NCBI GenBank assembly: GCA_963726125.1
Contig: CAVSBG010000017.1
Span: 186,001-250,000 of the forward strand
From: JAMXLO01 sp963726125
GTDB taxonomy: Bacteria; Pseudomonadota; Alphaproteobacteria; Acetobacterales; Acetobacteraceae
Direction: 5' to 3'
DNA length: 64,000 bases
Positions 20,367 to 29,912 of the stretch are shown here, piece by piece. The position numbers were made by a program, and so were the translations under genes. The notes beneath the pieces were generated by a model. It ran no database searches. It saw only the letters and a program-made list of their open reading frames with translations, and was not told the origin of the DNA. Each line of letters opens with the position of its first letter. Within the stretch, counting starts at the first letter, position 1.

Positions 20367-20705
20367 CTAGACGGCGTCCTCGCCACGTTCACCGGTGCGG
20401 ATGCGGATCACATCCTCGACCGAGGACACGAAGATCTTGCCGTCACCGATGCGTCCGGTGCGGGCGGAATTGATGATCGCCTCTACCGCGCGCTCGACGA
20501 CGGCGTCGTCGCACACTACCTCGATCTTCACCTTGGGGAGGAAATCGACCACGTATTCGGCGCCGCGGTACAGTTCGGTATGGCCTTTCTGGCGGCCAAA
20601 TCCTTTCGCCTCCACCACGGTGATGCCCTGCAGGCCAACTTCGTGCAGCGCTTCTTTCACCTCATCCAGTTTGAACGGCTTGATGACAGCCTCGATCTTC
20701 TTCAT
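20367..20705 (-). CDS. glnB: PII signal protein GlnB
   Basis: A 112-residue PII protein with the T-loop GHTELYRGAEY (Tyr51) and the C-terminal signature TGRIGDGKIFVSSVEDVIRIRTGE. It is the first gene of a glnBA operon, 166 bases upstream of glnA. It relays nitrogen status to NtrB and to the adenylyltransferase of glutamine synthetase. A good sigma-54 promoter lies about 70 bases upstream. Confidence 0.94.
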   Translation of the reverse strand: MKKIEAVIKPFKLDEVKEALHEVGLQGITVVEAKGFGRQKGHTELYRGAEYVVDFLPKVKIEVVCDDAVVERAVEAIINSARTGRIGDGKIFVSSVEDVIRIRTGERGEDAV

Positions 20706-20773
20706 GCGCGTTCAATGTCCCTGTTGCCTGGCTGCCCAGTTCGTCGGTTGGCTGAACGGCAGCCGCATAGGTT

Positions 20774-20789
20774 TGCACGCGGCGTGCCA
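20774..20789 (-). promoter_or_regulatory. Sigma-54 promoter of glnBA
   Basis: On the minus strand the text is TGGCACGCCGCGTGCA. It has the invariant GG and GC exactly ten bases apart and differs from the consensus TGGCAC-N5-TTGCA at one -12-box position. The predicted transcript would start about 58 bases before glnB. This matches the usual RpoN/NtrC control of glnBA. Confidence 0.7.
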
Positions 20790-21272
20790 AGCAGCAATGC
20801 GGCGAGAGCCGGCGCGGGGCAATCGCAGTTGCATCGGCGATCGAGTCCGGATGGTGCCCGACGGGCCAGCGCCGCGCCGCACGTCAGCAAGCAAGGTAGT
20901 ATGCCCGACACGGAGTTTCGCGGAGTAGGTGTGTTATGCGCTTCGCGCAGAAACCGCCTTGCACGCAACCCGGCACGTTCACAGCCCGCAAAGCGCCAAA
21001 TGCGATTGCCCTGGAGCCGGCGCCCTCGAACGATCGCCTCGATCCAGCGGAAAGTCAGGGTCCAGCCCTACTATCCGCCAAAAGCTCGCCCACGCGGCGG
21101 GTCGGGTGCTGCAGGCAATCGCTTTGTATCGGCGCCCAGCGTGTGGGCGAAACGCCACAGCGGTTGCCTGGAATTTGGGCAATCAGGAGGCGTGGCAAGC
21201 CGCACCGCCGCAAGGCTACGTTGACTGCCCTGCGGCCGGTATGTTGGCGCCGCCCATCTTCCCTCGCTCCGG
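20790..21272. other. Gene-free region upstream of glnB
   Basis: Roughly 480 bases before the sulfotransferase-like gene. Overlapping frames on both strands have no recognisable domain, good start or consistent codon use. NtrC sites for the sigma-54 promoter would be expected here, but I could not pick out a convincing one. Confidence 0.4.
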
Positions 21273-22535
21273 ATGTCCGCGATGATCAGAAGCCCTCTCG
21301 TCATGCCACGACTGATGCGTCTCATTCACAGCCCCAACCGGGATGCGATTGCCGAGGCGTTATCGATTGCTCCGGGCGCGCAGCTCGAGTTGCCGCCGCG
21401 TGTGCGGTTCGTGTTCCTGAGCTTCACCAATCGTTCGGGCTCTGCCTATCTCATCGACCTGCTGGCCTCATCCGGCATCACCGCCCAGGCGCTCGAGACC
21501 CTGAATGCCGGCGCCGTGCTGCCATTTTGTCGCGAACACGGCATGCCATCGCTCCAGGCTTATTTCGAACACATCGTCGGGCGGGATGCCAGGAACGACA
21601 TCTACATCGTGAAGGTCGCATCGGAGCATCTCCGCTTGCTGACGGAAGCAGGCATCCTCGGCGAGATCCGTGACAGAGCCGAGTTCCTGTTCATGCACCG
21701 CTCGGACAAGCTGGGCCAGGCGATCTCCCGCGCCATCGCGGAGCAGAACAATCGCTGGGGCTGGAATTCACCATCGGACTTTCCCGACGATCGGCTGGAG
21801 TATTCGGCCGAGCGGATCACCCAGCACATCTACGACATCGGCCTTCTCAACCAGGCCGTCGAGGAGTTCTTCGCGCTCAATGGCATTACGCCGATCAGCG
21901 TCGAGTATGAGCGCTTGCTCAGCCAGCCGCAGCATGAGCTGGACGAGATCGCGCGCCGATTGCGGCTGCCGCCGGCCACGATCGATCCTGCCAGGCTGAC
22001 CTCGCGCCAGCAGGCCAACGCGATCAACCACGGCTGGCGGACGCGCTTCCTGCAGGAGACGGAACCGCCGCCCGGAACGACACCGGGGCCGGTGCCTGCC
22101 GCGCCGCCGCCCTCCGTGGTGGTCGGCACCATCGAGGCAGACATCGCTGCCCATGTTCGCAACGTCGGGAATATCGTCGGGACCAACGGGGCCTGGCTGG
22201 GGCAGCCGGGCAGCGGATGCTGGATCGAGGGCTTCAGCATCATGCCGCGACAGGGCCTGACCCCTGATGACGTCGAATACTGTGGCATTCAAGACTTTGG
22301 GCGGATGCTACCGTGGGTGGCCGCCGGAGCCTACAGTGGAACGCGTGGCATGACGGCACCGCTGCGTGGCCTGTGCGTGCGCCTGAGCGATGCGACGGCC
22401 GCGCGGTTTCACTGCGAGTATTCCGGGCGATTTCAGGACGGCGAGACGGTGGGGCCGATGCGGGCGGGGCTGCCATGCCGGTCATCCAGGCTGGCGCCAT
22501 TGGAGGCATTTCAGATCGTGCTGCGTCCGGCATAG
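21273..22535 (+). CDS. Stf0-like sulfotransferase with C-terminal ChW-like domain
   Basis: A 420-residue protein in two parts. Residues about 40-240 resemble Stf0-type sulfotransferases. FVFLSFTNRSGSAYLIDLL is the phosphosulfate-binding loop, and FMHRSDKLGQAISRAIAEQ is the second PAPS-contact helix. A Pro-rich linker follows (PPPGTTPGPVPAAPPP). Residues about 285-420 have the pattern of hydrophobic-W (ChW) repeats: IEGFSI, then DVEYCGIQDFGRMLPWV, then AYSGTRG, then LRGLCVRL. It may sulfate a surface glycan or lipid and bind its target through the second domain. There is no signal peptide. No start has a clear binding site; 21273 is the longest reasonable choice. Confidence is fair for the first domain and lower for the second. 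Confidence 0.68.
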   Translation: MSAMIRSPLVMPRLMRLIHSPNRDAIAEALSIAPGAQLELPPRVRFVFLSFTNRSGSAYLIDLLASSGITAQALETLNAGAVLPFCREHGMPSLQAYFEHIVGRDARNDIYIVKVASEHLRLLTEAGILGEIRDRAEFLFMHRSDKLGQAISRAIAEQNNRWGWNSPSDFPDDRLEYSAERITQHIYDIGLLNQAVEEFFALNGITPISVEYERLLSQPQHELDEIARRLRLPPATIDPARLTSRQQANAINHGWRTRFLQETEPPPGTTPGPVPAAPPPSVVVGTIEADIAAHVRNVGNIVGTNGAWLGQPGSGCWIEGFSIMPRQGLTPDDVEYCGIQDFGRMLPWVAAGAYSGTRGMTAPLRGLCVRLSDATAARFHCEYSGRFQDGETVGPMRAGLPCRSSRLAPLEAFQIVLRPA

Positions 22536-22643
22536 CGGTAGGCCTGTTTCGGTCGGTTGAGGTGGACTGCCTGATCACCCGTTGAACCTGAATCGCCCAA
22601 AACCCATACTGCCGCCGCGTCGAAGAAACGGGAGCGTCGCCAG

Positions 22644-23807
22644 GTGAAGCCCGCCAACACCCTGCTGTCCGGTATCGGCACCACGATCTTCACCGTCATG
22701 TCGGCATTGGCGGTCGAGCACAACTCGATCAACCTCGGCCAGGGGTTCCCCGACACCGAAGGCCCGGCCGACGTGGTGCAAGCAGCCGCCGATGCGCTGA
22801 AGGACGGCCGCAACCAGTATCCCCCGATGCCGGGCGTTCCCGAACTGCGCCAGGCCGTCGCCGCCGCGAACCGCCGCTTTTACGGGCTCGAGGTCGACTG
22901 GGCGAGCGAGGTGGTGGTGACCTCCGGCGCCACCGAGGCGATCACCGCCTGCCTGATGGCGGTGCTGAACCCCGGCGACGAGGTCGTGCTGATCGAGCCG
23001 CTCTACGACACATACCTTCCGGTGGTCCGCCTACTCGGCGCGACGCCGCGCCTGGTGCGCCTTGAACCGCCCGACTGGACGCTGCCCCTTGCGGCGCTGG
23101 CCGACGCGTTCGGTCCGAAGACCAAGGCGATCCTGCTGAACTCGCCGATGAACCCGGCCGGCAAGGTGTTCACCGCCGACGAACTCGGCTTCATCGCCGA
23201 TCTCGTGCTGCGCCACGACGCCTACGCGATCTGCGACGAGGTCTACGAGCACCTGATCTTCGACGGGCTGCCGCACATCCCGCTGATGACGCTGCCCGGC
23301 ATGCGCGAGCGCACCATGCGGATTGGCAGCGCCGGCAAGACGTTCGCGCTGACCGGCTGGAAGGTGGGCTACGTCACCACACCGGCCTCGCTCGCCGCGA
23401 ACGTGGCGAAGGCGCACCAGAACCTGACCTTCACCACCGCGCCCAACCTGCAGCGTGCGGTCGCGGTCGGCCTGGGCAAGGACGACGCCTACTTCGCCGG
23501 TCTGGCCAGTGCCCTCCAGGCCAAGCGCGATCGGCTCGCGGCCGGCCTGGCTGGCCTGGGCCTGACGGTGCTGCCGGCGCAGGGCAGCTACTTCATCTCC
23601 ACCGACTTTCGCCCGCTCGGGTTCAACGGCGACGACGTGGCGTTCTGCCGCCACATCACCGAGCAGGCGAAGGTCACCGCGATTCCTGTGTCGGCGTTCT
23701 ACGATGGCCCGGGTGCGCCCAGTCACTACGCCCGCTTCGCGTTCTGCAAGCGCGACGAGGTGCTGGACGAGGCGGTGGCCCGGCTACGGCGGCATTTCGG
23801 GGGGTGA
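22644..23807 (+). CDS. PLP-dependent class I/II aminotransferase
   Basis: A 387-residue fold-type I aminotransferase. It has NQYPPMPGVPELRQAV at the substrate entry, SGATEAI for phosphate binding, NSPMNPAGKV, CDEVYEHLIFDG, and the Schiff-base Lys232 in IGSAGKTFALTGWKVGY. It ends with the Arg motif HYARFAFCKRDE that holds the substrate carboxylate. The pattern fits the YbdL/kynurenine aminotransferase or DapC-like group, so methionine, aromatic amino acids or N-succinyl-diaminopimelate are candidate substrates. The start is GTG at 22644, with GGGAG upstream. It stands alone in its transcription unit. Confidence 0.92.
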   Translation: MKPANTLLSGIGTTIFTVMSALAVEHNSINLGQGFPDTEGPADVVQAAADALKDGRNQYPPMPGVPELRQAVAAANRRFYGLEVDWASEVVVTSGATEAITACLMAVLNPGDEVVLIEPLYDTYLPVVRLLGATPRLVRLEPPDWTLPLAALADAFGPKTKAILLNSPMNPAGKVFTADELGFIADLVLRHDAYAICDEVYEHLIFDGLPHIPLMTLPGMRERTMRIGSAGKTFALTGWKVGYVTTPASLAANVAKAHQNLTFTTAPNLQRAVAVGLGKDDAYFAGLASALQAKRDRLAAGLAGLGLTVLPAQGSYFISTDFRPLGFNGDDVAFCRHITEQAKVTAIPVSAFYDGPGAPSHYARFAFCKRDEVLDEAVARLRRHFGG

Positions 23808-23887
23808 GGGGGCGTCAGCCTGTCGTTGGTACGGATGATACTGGGAGGATTTAACCTACTCTCGTTGGCTCCCCGATAGATCTTGGG

Positions 23888-24058
23888 ATTCGCTATGGCG
23901 CCATCCCGGCAGAGCTGGAGGCTGCGGGCCGCCCGATAGGATCGAACGATCTGCTGATCGCTGCGCATGCATGCGCATTGGCGGCGACTATGGTGACGGC
24001 AAAAATCGGCGAGTTCAGACGTATCCCTGGACTGAACGTGGAGAATTGGCTGGAGTAG
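23888..24058 (+). pseudogene. VapC-type PIN toxin remnant
   Basis: The frame IRYGAIPAELEAAGRPIG, SNDLLIAAHACALAA, VTAKIGEFRRIPGLNVENWL and a stop matches the C-terminal part of VapC RNases, including the Asp of NDLLIAAHA. Only the last 57 of about 130 residues can be read; the N-terminal part with the first catalytic Asp is absent and no antitoxin gene is visible. A minus-strand frame covers the same bases but has no such match. This is a decayed toxin-antitoxin locus. Confidence 0.7.
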
Positions 24059-24424
24059 ACTGGGGACGAAACGCCCGGAACAGCGGCGCGCCGACCACGC
24101 GACACAAGAACGTTCTCAAGGCTTGGACACAGTCGGAAAACTCATTGAACGGCAAGTTCGGGCGTGATTTAAGCTTGTGATGTGGACCCCAGCGACGCGT
24201 GGCCGGATGGCCGAAATTGGTTGCGGCCAGCGGCTGCGCTGCGTGCGTCTGTACTCCATCTGTGGCAAATACCTTCCGTCCTCTCTTGATCGACCAAACA
24301 CCCCCAAGCGGTGGCCCAAATCGGCATCGCACTCCATCGTAACGTCATAAATACTAACTCTTGCAACCATCACACATAACACCAACCTGCCCCCTTTGCC
24401 CCAAAGCAAAAGGACCGGCACACC
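24059..24424. other. Gene-free region with a possible transposase fragment
   Basis: No gene can be supported. Starting at 24179 the plus strand reads MWTPATRGRMAEI, which looks like the N-terminus of an IS5-type transposase, but the frame then loses the resemblance. Together with the adjacent VapC relic this looks like a decayed mobile-gene graveyard. Confidence 0.3.
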
Positions 24425-25209
24425 ATGTTTTCCATCCCGAATGTCCCAGACCGCCTGGCACGCGAAATCTACGCCGAGCTCTGCGGGACCCTGCCGCCAC
24501 CCTCCCCCGACACGCCCGAGGCCCGCACCATCCGCGACGAGCGCGCCATGGCCGCCGTCGCCGCCCTCATCCCGGAAAACCACTTCGAGGCCGAGCTCGC
24601 CACGCAGATCGTCGCCCAGGTCTTCCACGCCAAGCACGCCCTTCGCGATGCCTCCGGCCCCAACCTCACCGTCGACGCCCGCAACAATTACCGCAACCAG
24701 GCCTCCAGGATGGATCGCGACTCCCAAAGCGGCGTCCGCAACCTGCTCCGCGTCCAGGCCGTCCGTTACAAGGCCGAGGACGCCGCCCGCCCTGCCGCCA
24801 TGGAGCGCGCCGGCTACTGGTACAAGGACAGCCTGGAGATGGCCGGCCGCCCCCTCCCCCTGCTCGAAACGCAACCGGCCGACGACGCGTCGCCGCCCGG
24901 CGAACCGCCCCGCCGCGTGCTCAGTCAAATGGACCCAGCCGAACAGTACCGCCGTACCTCTATCCCCAGCGGGCCGCGCTGATCCGCGCCTTTGGCGGCC
25001 TGCCGCCCAACATCAACTTCGGCGCGCCAGAGCCCGACCTGGTCGCCGCCATCGTCGCCAGCACCAGCCCCATCATGCTGGCATTGGACGAGGAGGTCGC
25101 CTCGCGCACCGGCATCTCACCCAGCAAGACGCAATCCCACCAAGCAAACTCGCGAGACACCGATGATACCGAGGCGACCGCAACGAAGCCCCGCACCGCG
25201 ATGAAGTAA
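24425..25209 (+). pseudogene. Hypothetical protein, one frameshift
   Basis: The start follows AAAAGGA and reads MFSIPNVPDRLAREIYAELC. A helical, charged region follows with ERAMAAVAALIPENHFEAE and ARNNYRNQASRMDRDSQSG. The frame breaks near 24953. Adding one base gives QYRRYLYPQRAALIRAFGG, which continues to FGAPEPDLVAAIVASTSP and a stop at 25209, about 261 residues in all. It has no signal or membrane segment. I have a weak recollection of many similar copies in Acetobacteraceae, with no known function. Its codons favour C in the third position more strongly than the neighbours, which suggests separate ancestry. Confidence 0.6.
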
Positions 25210-25329
25210 CCGTAAGGACGGGCAATCCTGAAGTGGGCTGCCAAGTGGCTGACCCGAAACGGTTTAGCAACGGAGTTGCAAGCGTTAGTCCTGCTCACTT
25301 CAACGAACGCGCCTGTGTAGGCGGGCGCG

Positions 25330-28300
25330 TCAGCCGGGAGGCGCGTTCCCAGCCGGCTTCGAACGCGCGCCGAATAGCCGTGATTTCACCGTTTCGCGCA
25401 ACCGCTCGAACACGACGTACAGGCCGGGGATCAGGAAGATGCCGAACACCGACGCCGCGAGCATGCCGAAGAAGACAGACGTCGCAACGGCGACCCGCGT
25501 TGCCGTGCCGGCGCCGCCTGAGACCAGCAGCGGCACCAACCCCAGGATGAAGGCGAACGACGTCATCATCACGGCACGAAAGCGGGAACGCGCGCCTTGT
25601 AGCGCGGCCTCGGCAACCGTTGCGCCGGAGCGCCGTGCGGCCATGGCGAATTCGACGATCAGAATGCCGTTCTTCGCCGCCAGGGCGATCAGCACGACGA
25701 TGCCGACCTGCGCGAAGATGTCGTTTGCCAGGCCGGAAACCCACAATCCGGCGAGCGCGCCGGCCAATCCGACGATGATCGAGATCATCACGGCCGCCGG
25801 CATTGCCCATGAACTCGTAGAGCCCGACCAGCACCAGGTAAGCGAACAGCACGGCCAGCACGAGTATCATCGTGGTCTGACCGCCAGCGACCTTTTCCTG
25901 CAATGCCGTTCCGGTCCAGGAATAGCCAAATCCGGGTGGCAGCGTGGTCTTGGAAACCTGCTCCATCGCCGCGATCGCCTGGCCTGACGAATAGCCTGTT
26001 GCCGGGCCGCCCTGGATCGATACGGCGCGCAGATTGTTATAGCGCAGCACATATCCCGGACCCAGCACGGGCTCGACGGTCGCCAGTGTGCGTATCGGCA
26101 CCAGCGCGCCGTCCTTGGTGGGTACGCGCACGTCGTAGATATCCTCGACATGCATGCGCTGTTCGGTCTCGCCTTGCAGCACCACCTGCCAGGTGCGGCC
26201 GAATTGGTTGAAGTCGTTGACGTAGTAACCGCCGAGCGAGGCCTGCAACGCGGTAAAGATGTCGTTGACGGCAATGCCCAGCGTCTGCGCGCGTTCGCGG
26301 TCGATCTCCAGGCGAAGCTGCGGCACGGAAGCACCGTACGTGGTGAAGACATTGGCCAGCGCCTTGTTCTCGTTCGCCTCCGCCACCAGGCCGCGCGCGA
26401 CGGCGGCCATCTCGGCGGGCGATGCACCGCCATAGGATTGCAATTGGTATTCGAAACCCGCGCTGGTGCCCAGGCCGATGATCGGCGGCAGGTTGAACGG
26501 AATCACGATGGCCGCCGGCAAGCTTGCGAACACCGCGTTGAGATGGTCGAGAACGCCCCAGACGCTCGTCGCGTGTGTGGTGCGTTCGTCGAACGGCTTC
26601 AGGCTGACGAAGAACAGCGCATTGTTGCTCTGTGCGATGCCGTCCAGCATGCTGAATCCGACGATCGATGTGATGGTCGCGACGCCGGGCGTGGCGAGAA
26701 CGATCTTCTCGACCTCCTGTGCGACTGCCGATGTGCGGTTGATCGATGCGCCGTCCGGCAGGCGTGCCTCGATCAGCAGGGCGCCCTGATCTTCGTCGGG
26801 GAGGAAGCCTGACGGCAGGACATGGTTCAACCAAACGGTTGCTGCCGCGAACAGGACGATCACGATCACCGTCAACAGCCGGCGCGGCGCCAGGCGTGCG
26901 ATGGCGCTGGCATAGCCGCCCTGCATGCGCGTGATGCCGCCCTGCATCGCCCGGATGACACGGCCTTGCGGTGCGCCGTGGCGGAGCACCATCGCGCACA
27001 GAGCAGGCGACAGGGTCAGCGCGTTGATCGCGGAGATTATCATCGAGATCGATACGGCGATGGCGAATTGCTTGTAGAGCAGGCCAACGATGCCGGGGAT
27101 GAATGCCACCGGGACGAACACCGAGAGCAGCACGAGCGTGATGGCGATGATCGGGCCGGTGATCTGCGTCATCGCCAGTTTGGTGGCGTCCGCGGGCGAC
27201 AGGTCCGGGCGTTCTTCGATCGTGTGTTCGACCGCCTCGACCACGACGATGGCGTCGTCCACCACGATGCCGATGGCGAGCACCAGCGCGAGCAGCGAGA
27301 TCGTATTGGCCGACATGCCCATCGCCAGCATCAGCGCAAAGGTGCCGATAAGCGCCACCGGCACTGCGATGATCGGCACCAGGGTCGCCTTGAGGCGGCC
27401 GAGGAACACGAAGACTACTATGGCCACCAGGGCGAAGGCCTCGAACAGCGTTTGCACAACCTTCCCGATCGTCGCCTTCACAAAGATCGTAGTGTCGTAG
27501 GGGATCTCCCACGTGACATCCTGGGGAAAGCGCTGTGCGAGTTCCGTCATCGTTGCGCGTACCGCTGCGGCGGTGGCGACGGCGTTGCCGCCTGGTGCCA
27601 GATAGATGGCGAGCGTCGCTGCATCCTTGCCGTTGAAGCGACCGAACACATCGGAGGACTGCGCACCGAGTTCCACGCGGGCGACGTCGCTTACGCGCAC
27701 CAGGGATCCCGAGGTACCGGCGCGCACGATGATGTTGCCGAATTCCTCGGGCGTGGTCAGACGACCTTGTGTTGTCAACGACATCGACTGCTGCTGGGCA
27801 TCGATGACCGGGGCGCCGCCGATGCGGCCCACCGCGGCCTGCACGTTCTGCGCGCGCACTGCGTTGATCACGTCCTGTGCTGTCAGTCCGAAGCCGGTCA
27901 GCCGTTGCAGATCCAGCCAGATCCGCATGGCATAGTCCTGGGTGCCGAATGGCGAGACCTGGCCCACGCCCGGCAGGCGGGCCAATGCGTCTCGTACGTT
28001 GATGGTGACGTAGTTCGACAGGAACAGGCCGTCATAGGTGCCGTGGGGCGATTGCAGGGCGACGACCTGGAGGATGGCGGACGACGCCGTCTCGACCTTC
28101 ACGCCGCCCTGCTGCACCTCGGCCGGTAGGCGCGACATGGCGCGCTGCACTCGGTTCTGCACGTTGACCGTGTTGGCTTCAGGATCGGAGCCAACGTCGA
28201 AAGAAACGCTCAGGCCGTAGGAGCCGTCGTTGCCGGAGATCGAACGCATGTAGAGCATGCGCGACACGCCGATCATTTCGCGTTCGATGACCTGGGCGAC

Positions 28301-28483
28301 GGTCTGTTCGACGACCTCGGCGTTGGCGCCGCCGTAACTGGTGGAGACCGACACCTGCGGCGGCACGATGTCGGGGAACTGCGCCACGGGAATTGCCAGC
28401 AGGGCGATCGCACCGGCGAGCGTGATCAGGATCGAAATGACGATGGCGAGCCTTGGCCGATCGACGAAGATGGCGGAGATCAC
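25330..28483 (-). pseudogene. RND efflux pump inner-membrane transporter (HAE1 type), one frameshift
   Basis: A proton-driven exporter of hydrophobic compounds, 1050 residues after repair. It has the N-terminal helix and PVAQFPDIVPPQVSVSTSYGG, porter-domain text (MRIWLDLQRL), and the proton-relay Asp pair in LVLAIGIVVDDAIVVVEA. The C-terminal helices start with FAYLVLVGLYE. One extra base at 25812-25813 breaks the frame; removal restores YESWAMPAAVMISIIVG, the usual family motif. Both flanking parts are well conserved, so the break is likely a sequence error. It follows its adaptor gene by 30 bases. No outer-membrane channel gene is nearby, so a TolC-like partner must be encoded elsewhere. 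Confidence 0.87.
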
Positions 28484-28513
28484 GCGGTGCTTCCTTCGGT
28501 CGCGTTCGCTGGG

Positions 28514-29636
28514 CTAGCTACCCTGTGGCGGCATCGGGCTTGGCGCGACCACGATGCCGGCACGCACCCGCCCTTGGCCCTGCACGATCACCCGCTCGCC
28601 CGGCTTGAGCCCGTCGCGGATCACCGCCGAACCATCGCGCTGGACCTCCGCCTTGATCCGCTGCTCCGTCGCCTTGTTGTCGGCGCCCACGGCGAACACG
28701 TAGGAGCCGGCCTGGTCTTGCAGGATGGCCGCCTGCGGGATCACCAGCGCCTGTTCGGGCTTTGCTGCCTCGAGCACGACGCGGACGCTCATGCCGTCAT
28801 CCAGGATCGCTTGTGGGTTGGGGAATACCGCGCGCAACGGAACGCTGTCGGTGCGCGGGTCTGCCTGGACGCCGATGTAGTTGATGCGGCCGGTCTGTTC
28901 GTAGCGCGACCCATCGACCAACTTGAGCGAGGCGACAACGGTGTCCAGGTCGATATCGGAGTTCTGGCGTCTGATCTCCAGCAATTGACGCTGGGTGACC
29001 GGGAATATGACATCGATCGGATCCTGCTTTACCACGACTGCCAGCACGCCGGTGCTGGGACCAACGAGATTGCCGGGCGTAACGATGGCATCGCCGACAC
29101 GGCCGCTGATCGGGCTTTGGATCTGCGTGTAGGAGAGGTTGATGCTGGCCTCACGCAGCGACGCCTGTGCCAGCGCCAGATCCGCTTTGGCCCGTGTCAG
29201 GTCGGCTTCACGCTGATCGACCTGCGATTGCGGCGCGGCATTCGTGCGCACCAGGTCGCGGCTGCGTTGTGCCTGTAGGTCGGCGAGTTGCACGCTCGCA
29301 TCGGCCGACTGAACCGCGGCTTGTTTTTGTTGCACGATGGCTTCGAATGGCGCCGAGTTCGAGCTTGAACAGCACCTGGCCCTCGGTCACCAGATCGCCA
29401 TCCTTGAACAGGCGCGGCCCGAGGAAGCCTGTCACGCGCGCGCGTATATCGACGCGGTCGGTTGCCTTCACACGGCCGACGAATTCGGTGGCGGGTGTGA
29501 TGTCGCGCATTTCGGCGGTGGCGACCAGGACGGCGGGTGGCGGCGTTTGTGCCATCGCCGCAACGACGTTCAGGGTTGCGAGGAGGAGCCAGGTTGGCAG
29601 GACAGCTGCACGAACATGCATCTTCGTTAGCGACAC
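28514..29636 (-). pseudogene. RND efflux periplasmic adaptor, one frameshift
   Basis: Membrane fusion protein of the pump downstream, about 373 residues when one extra base near 29349 is removed; this restores LELGAFEAIVQQKQAAVQ. The order is signal peptide (WLLLATLNVVAAMAQ), lipoyl-like half (VDIRARVTGFL), coiled-coil hairpin (QRSRDLVRTNAAPQSQVDQ), second lipoyl half (YTQIQSPISGRVG) and beta-barrel parts. Two starts are possible: GTG at 29636 with GGGGGAAG upstream, or ATG at 29621 with a weak site; the former is used. Substrates are unknown. No local regulator is seen. Confidence 0.85.
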
Positions 29637-29912
29637 ACTGCTTCCCCCTTGGCAACCTCTGGCGGCGGAAGATTGCCACAAGGATTGCCCGCTCCGCTAT
29701 GGCGCAGAGTGGGTGGGGGGTGGCGGTTCAGCATCGGGCTTAACTGTGGCCGTAATGTGCGGGTTGCTCTATGGGGTGGTTGCTGAGTGGGATTGCATCG
29801 TTCGCATATGGTGCAGGGCGAGATGGCCGGGTCGGGGGCGCGGCCATGACGGTTACGTCAGGGATATGTTCGGACAAGGCAGGGTTGTGCGGAGGGCCAT
29901 GACAGTTTGGCG

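Noticed and set aside
20929..21285. Several overlapping frames between glnB and the sulfotransferase-like gene
   Set aside because: They have mutually exclusive frames, atypical composition and no motif; this is an expected artefact of high G+C.
23893..24105. A 70-residue minus-strand frame at the VapC relic
   Set aside because: The plus strand of the same bases gives clear PIN-domain text; the minus frame does not.
24179..24300. An IS5-type transposase start (MWTPATRGRMAEI)
   Set aside because: Similarity rests on 13 residues and ends quickly; it is noted in the regional entry but not called as a mobile element.
24116..24928. A 270-residue minus-strand frame opposite the hypothetical gene
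   Set aside because: Gly/Val-rich antisense frame. The plus-strand product has a binding site, normal residue use and a consistent continuation after one base.
26822..28129. A 435-residue plus-strand frame opposite the RND gene
   Set aside because: Asp/His/Arg-rich antisense frame with no recognisable motif; the minus-strand RND protein explains the region fully.
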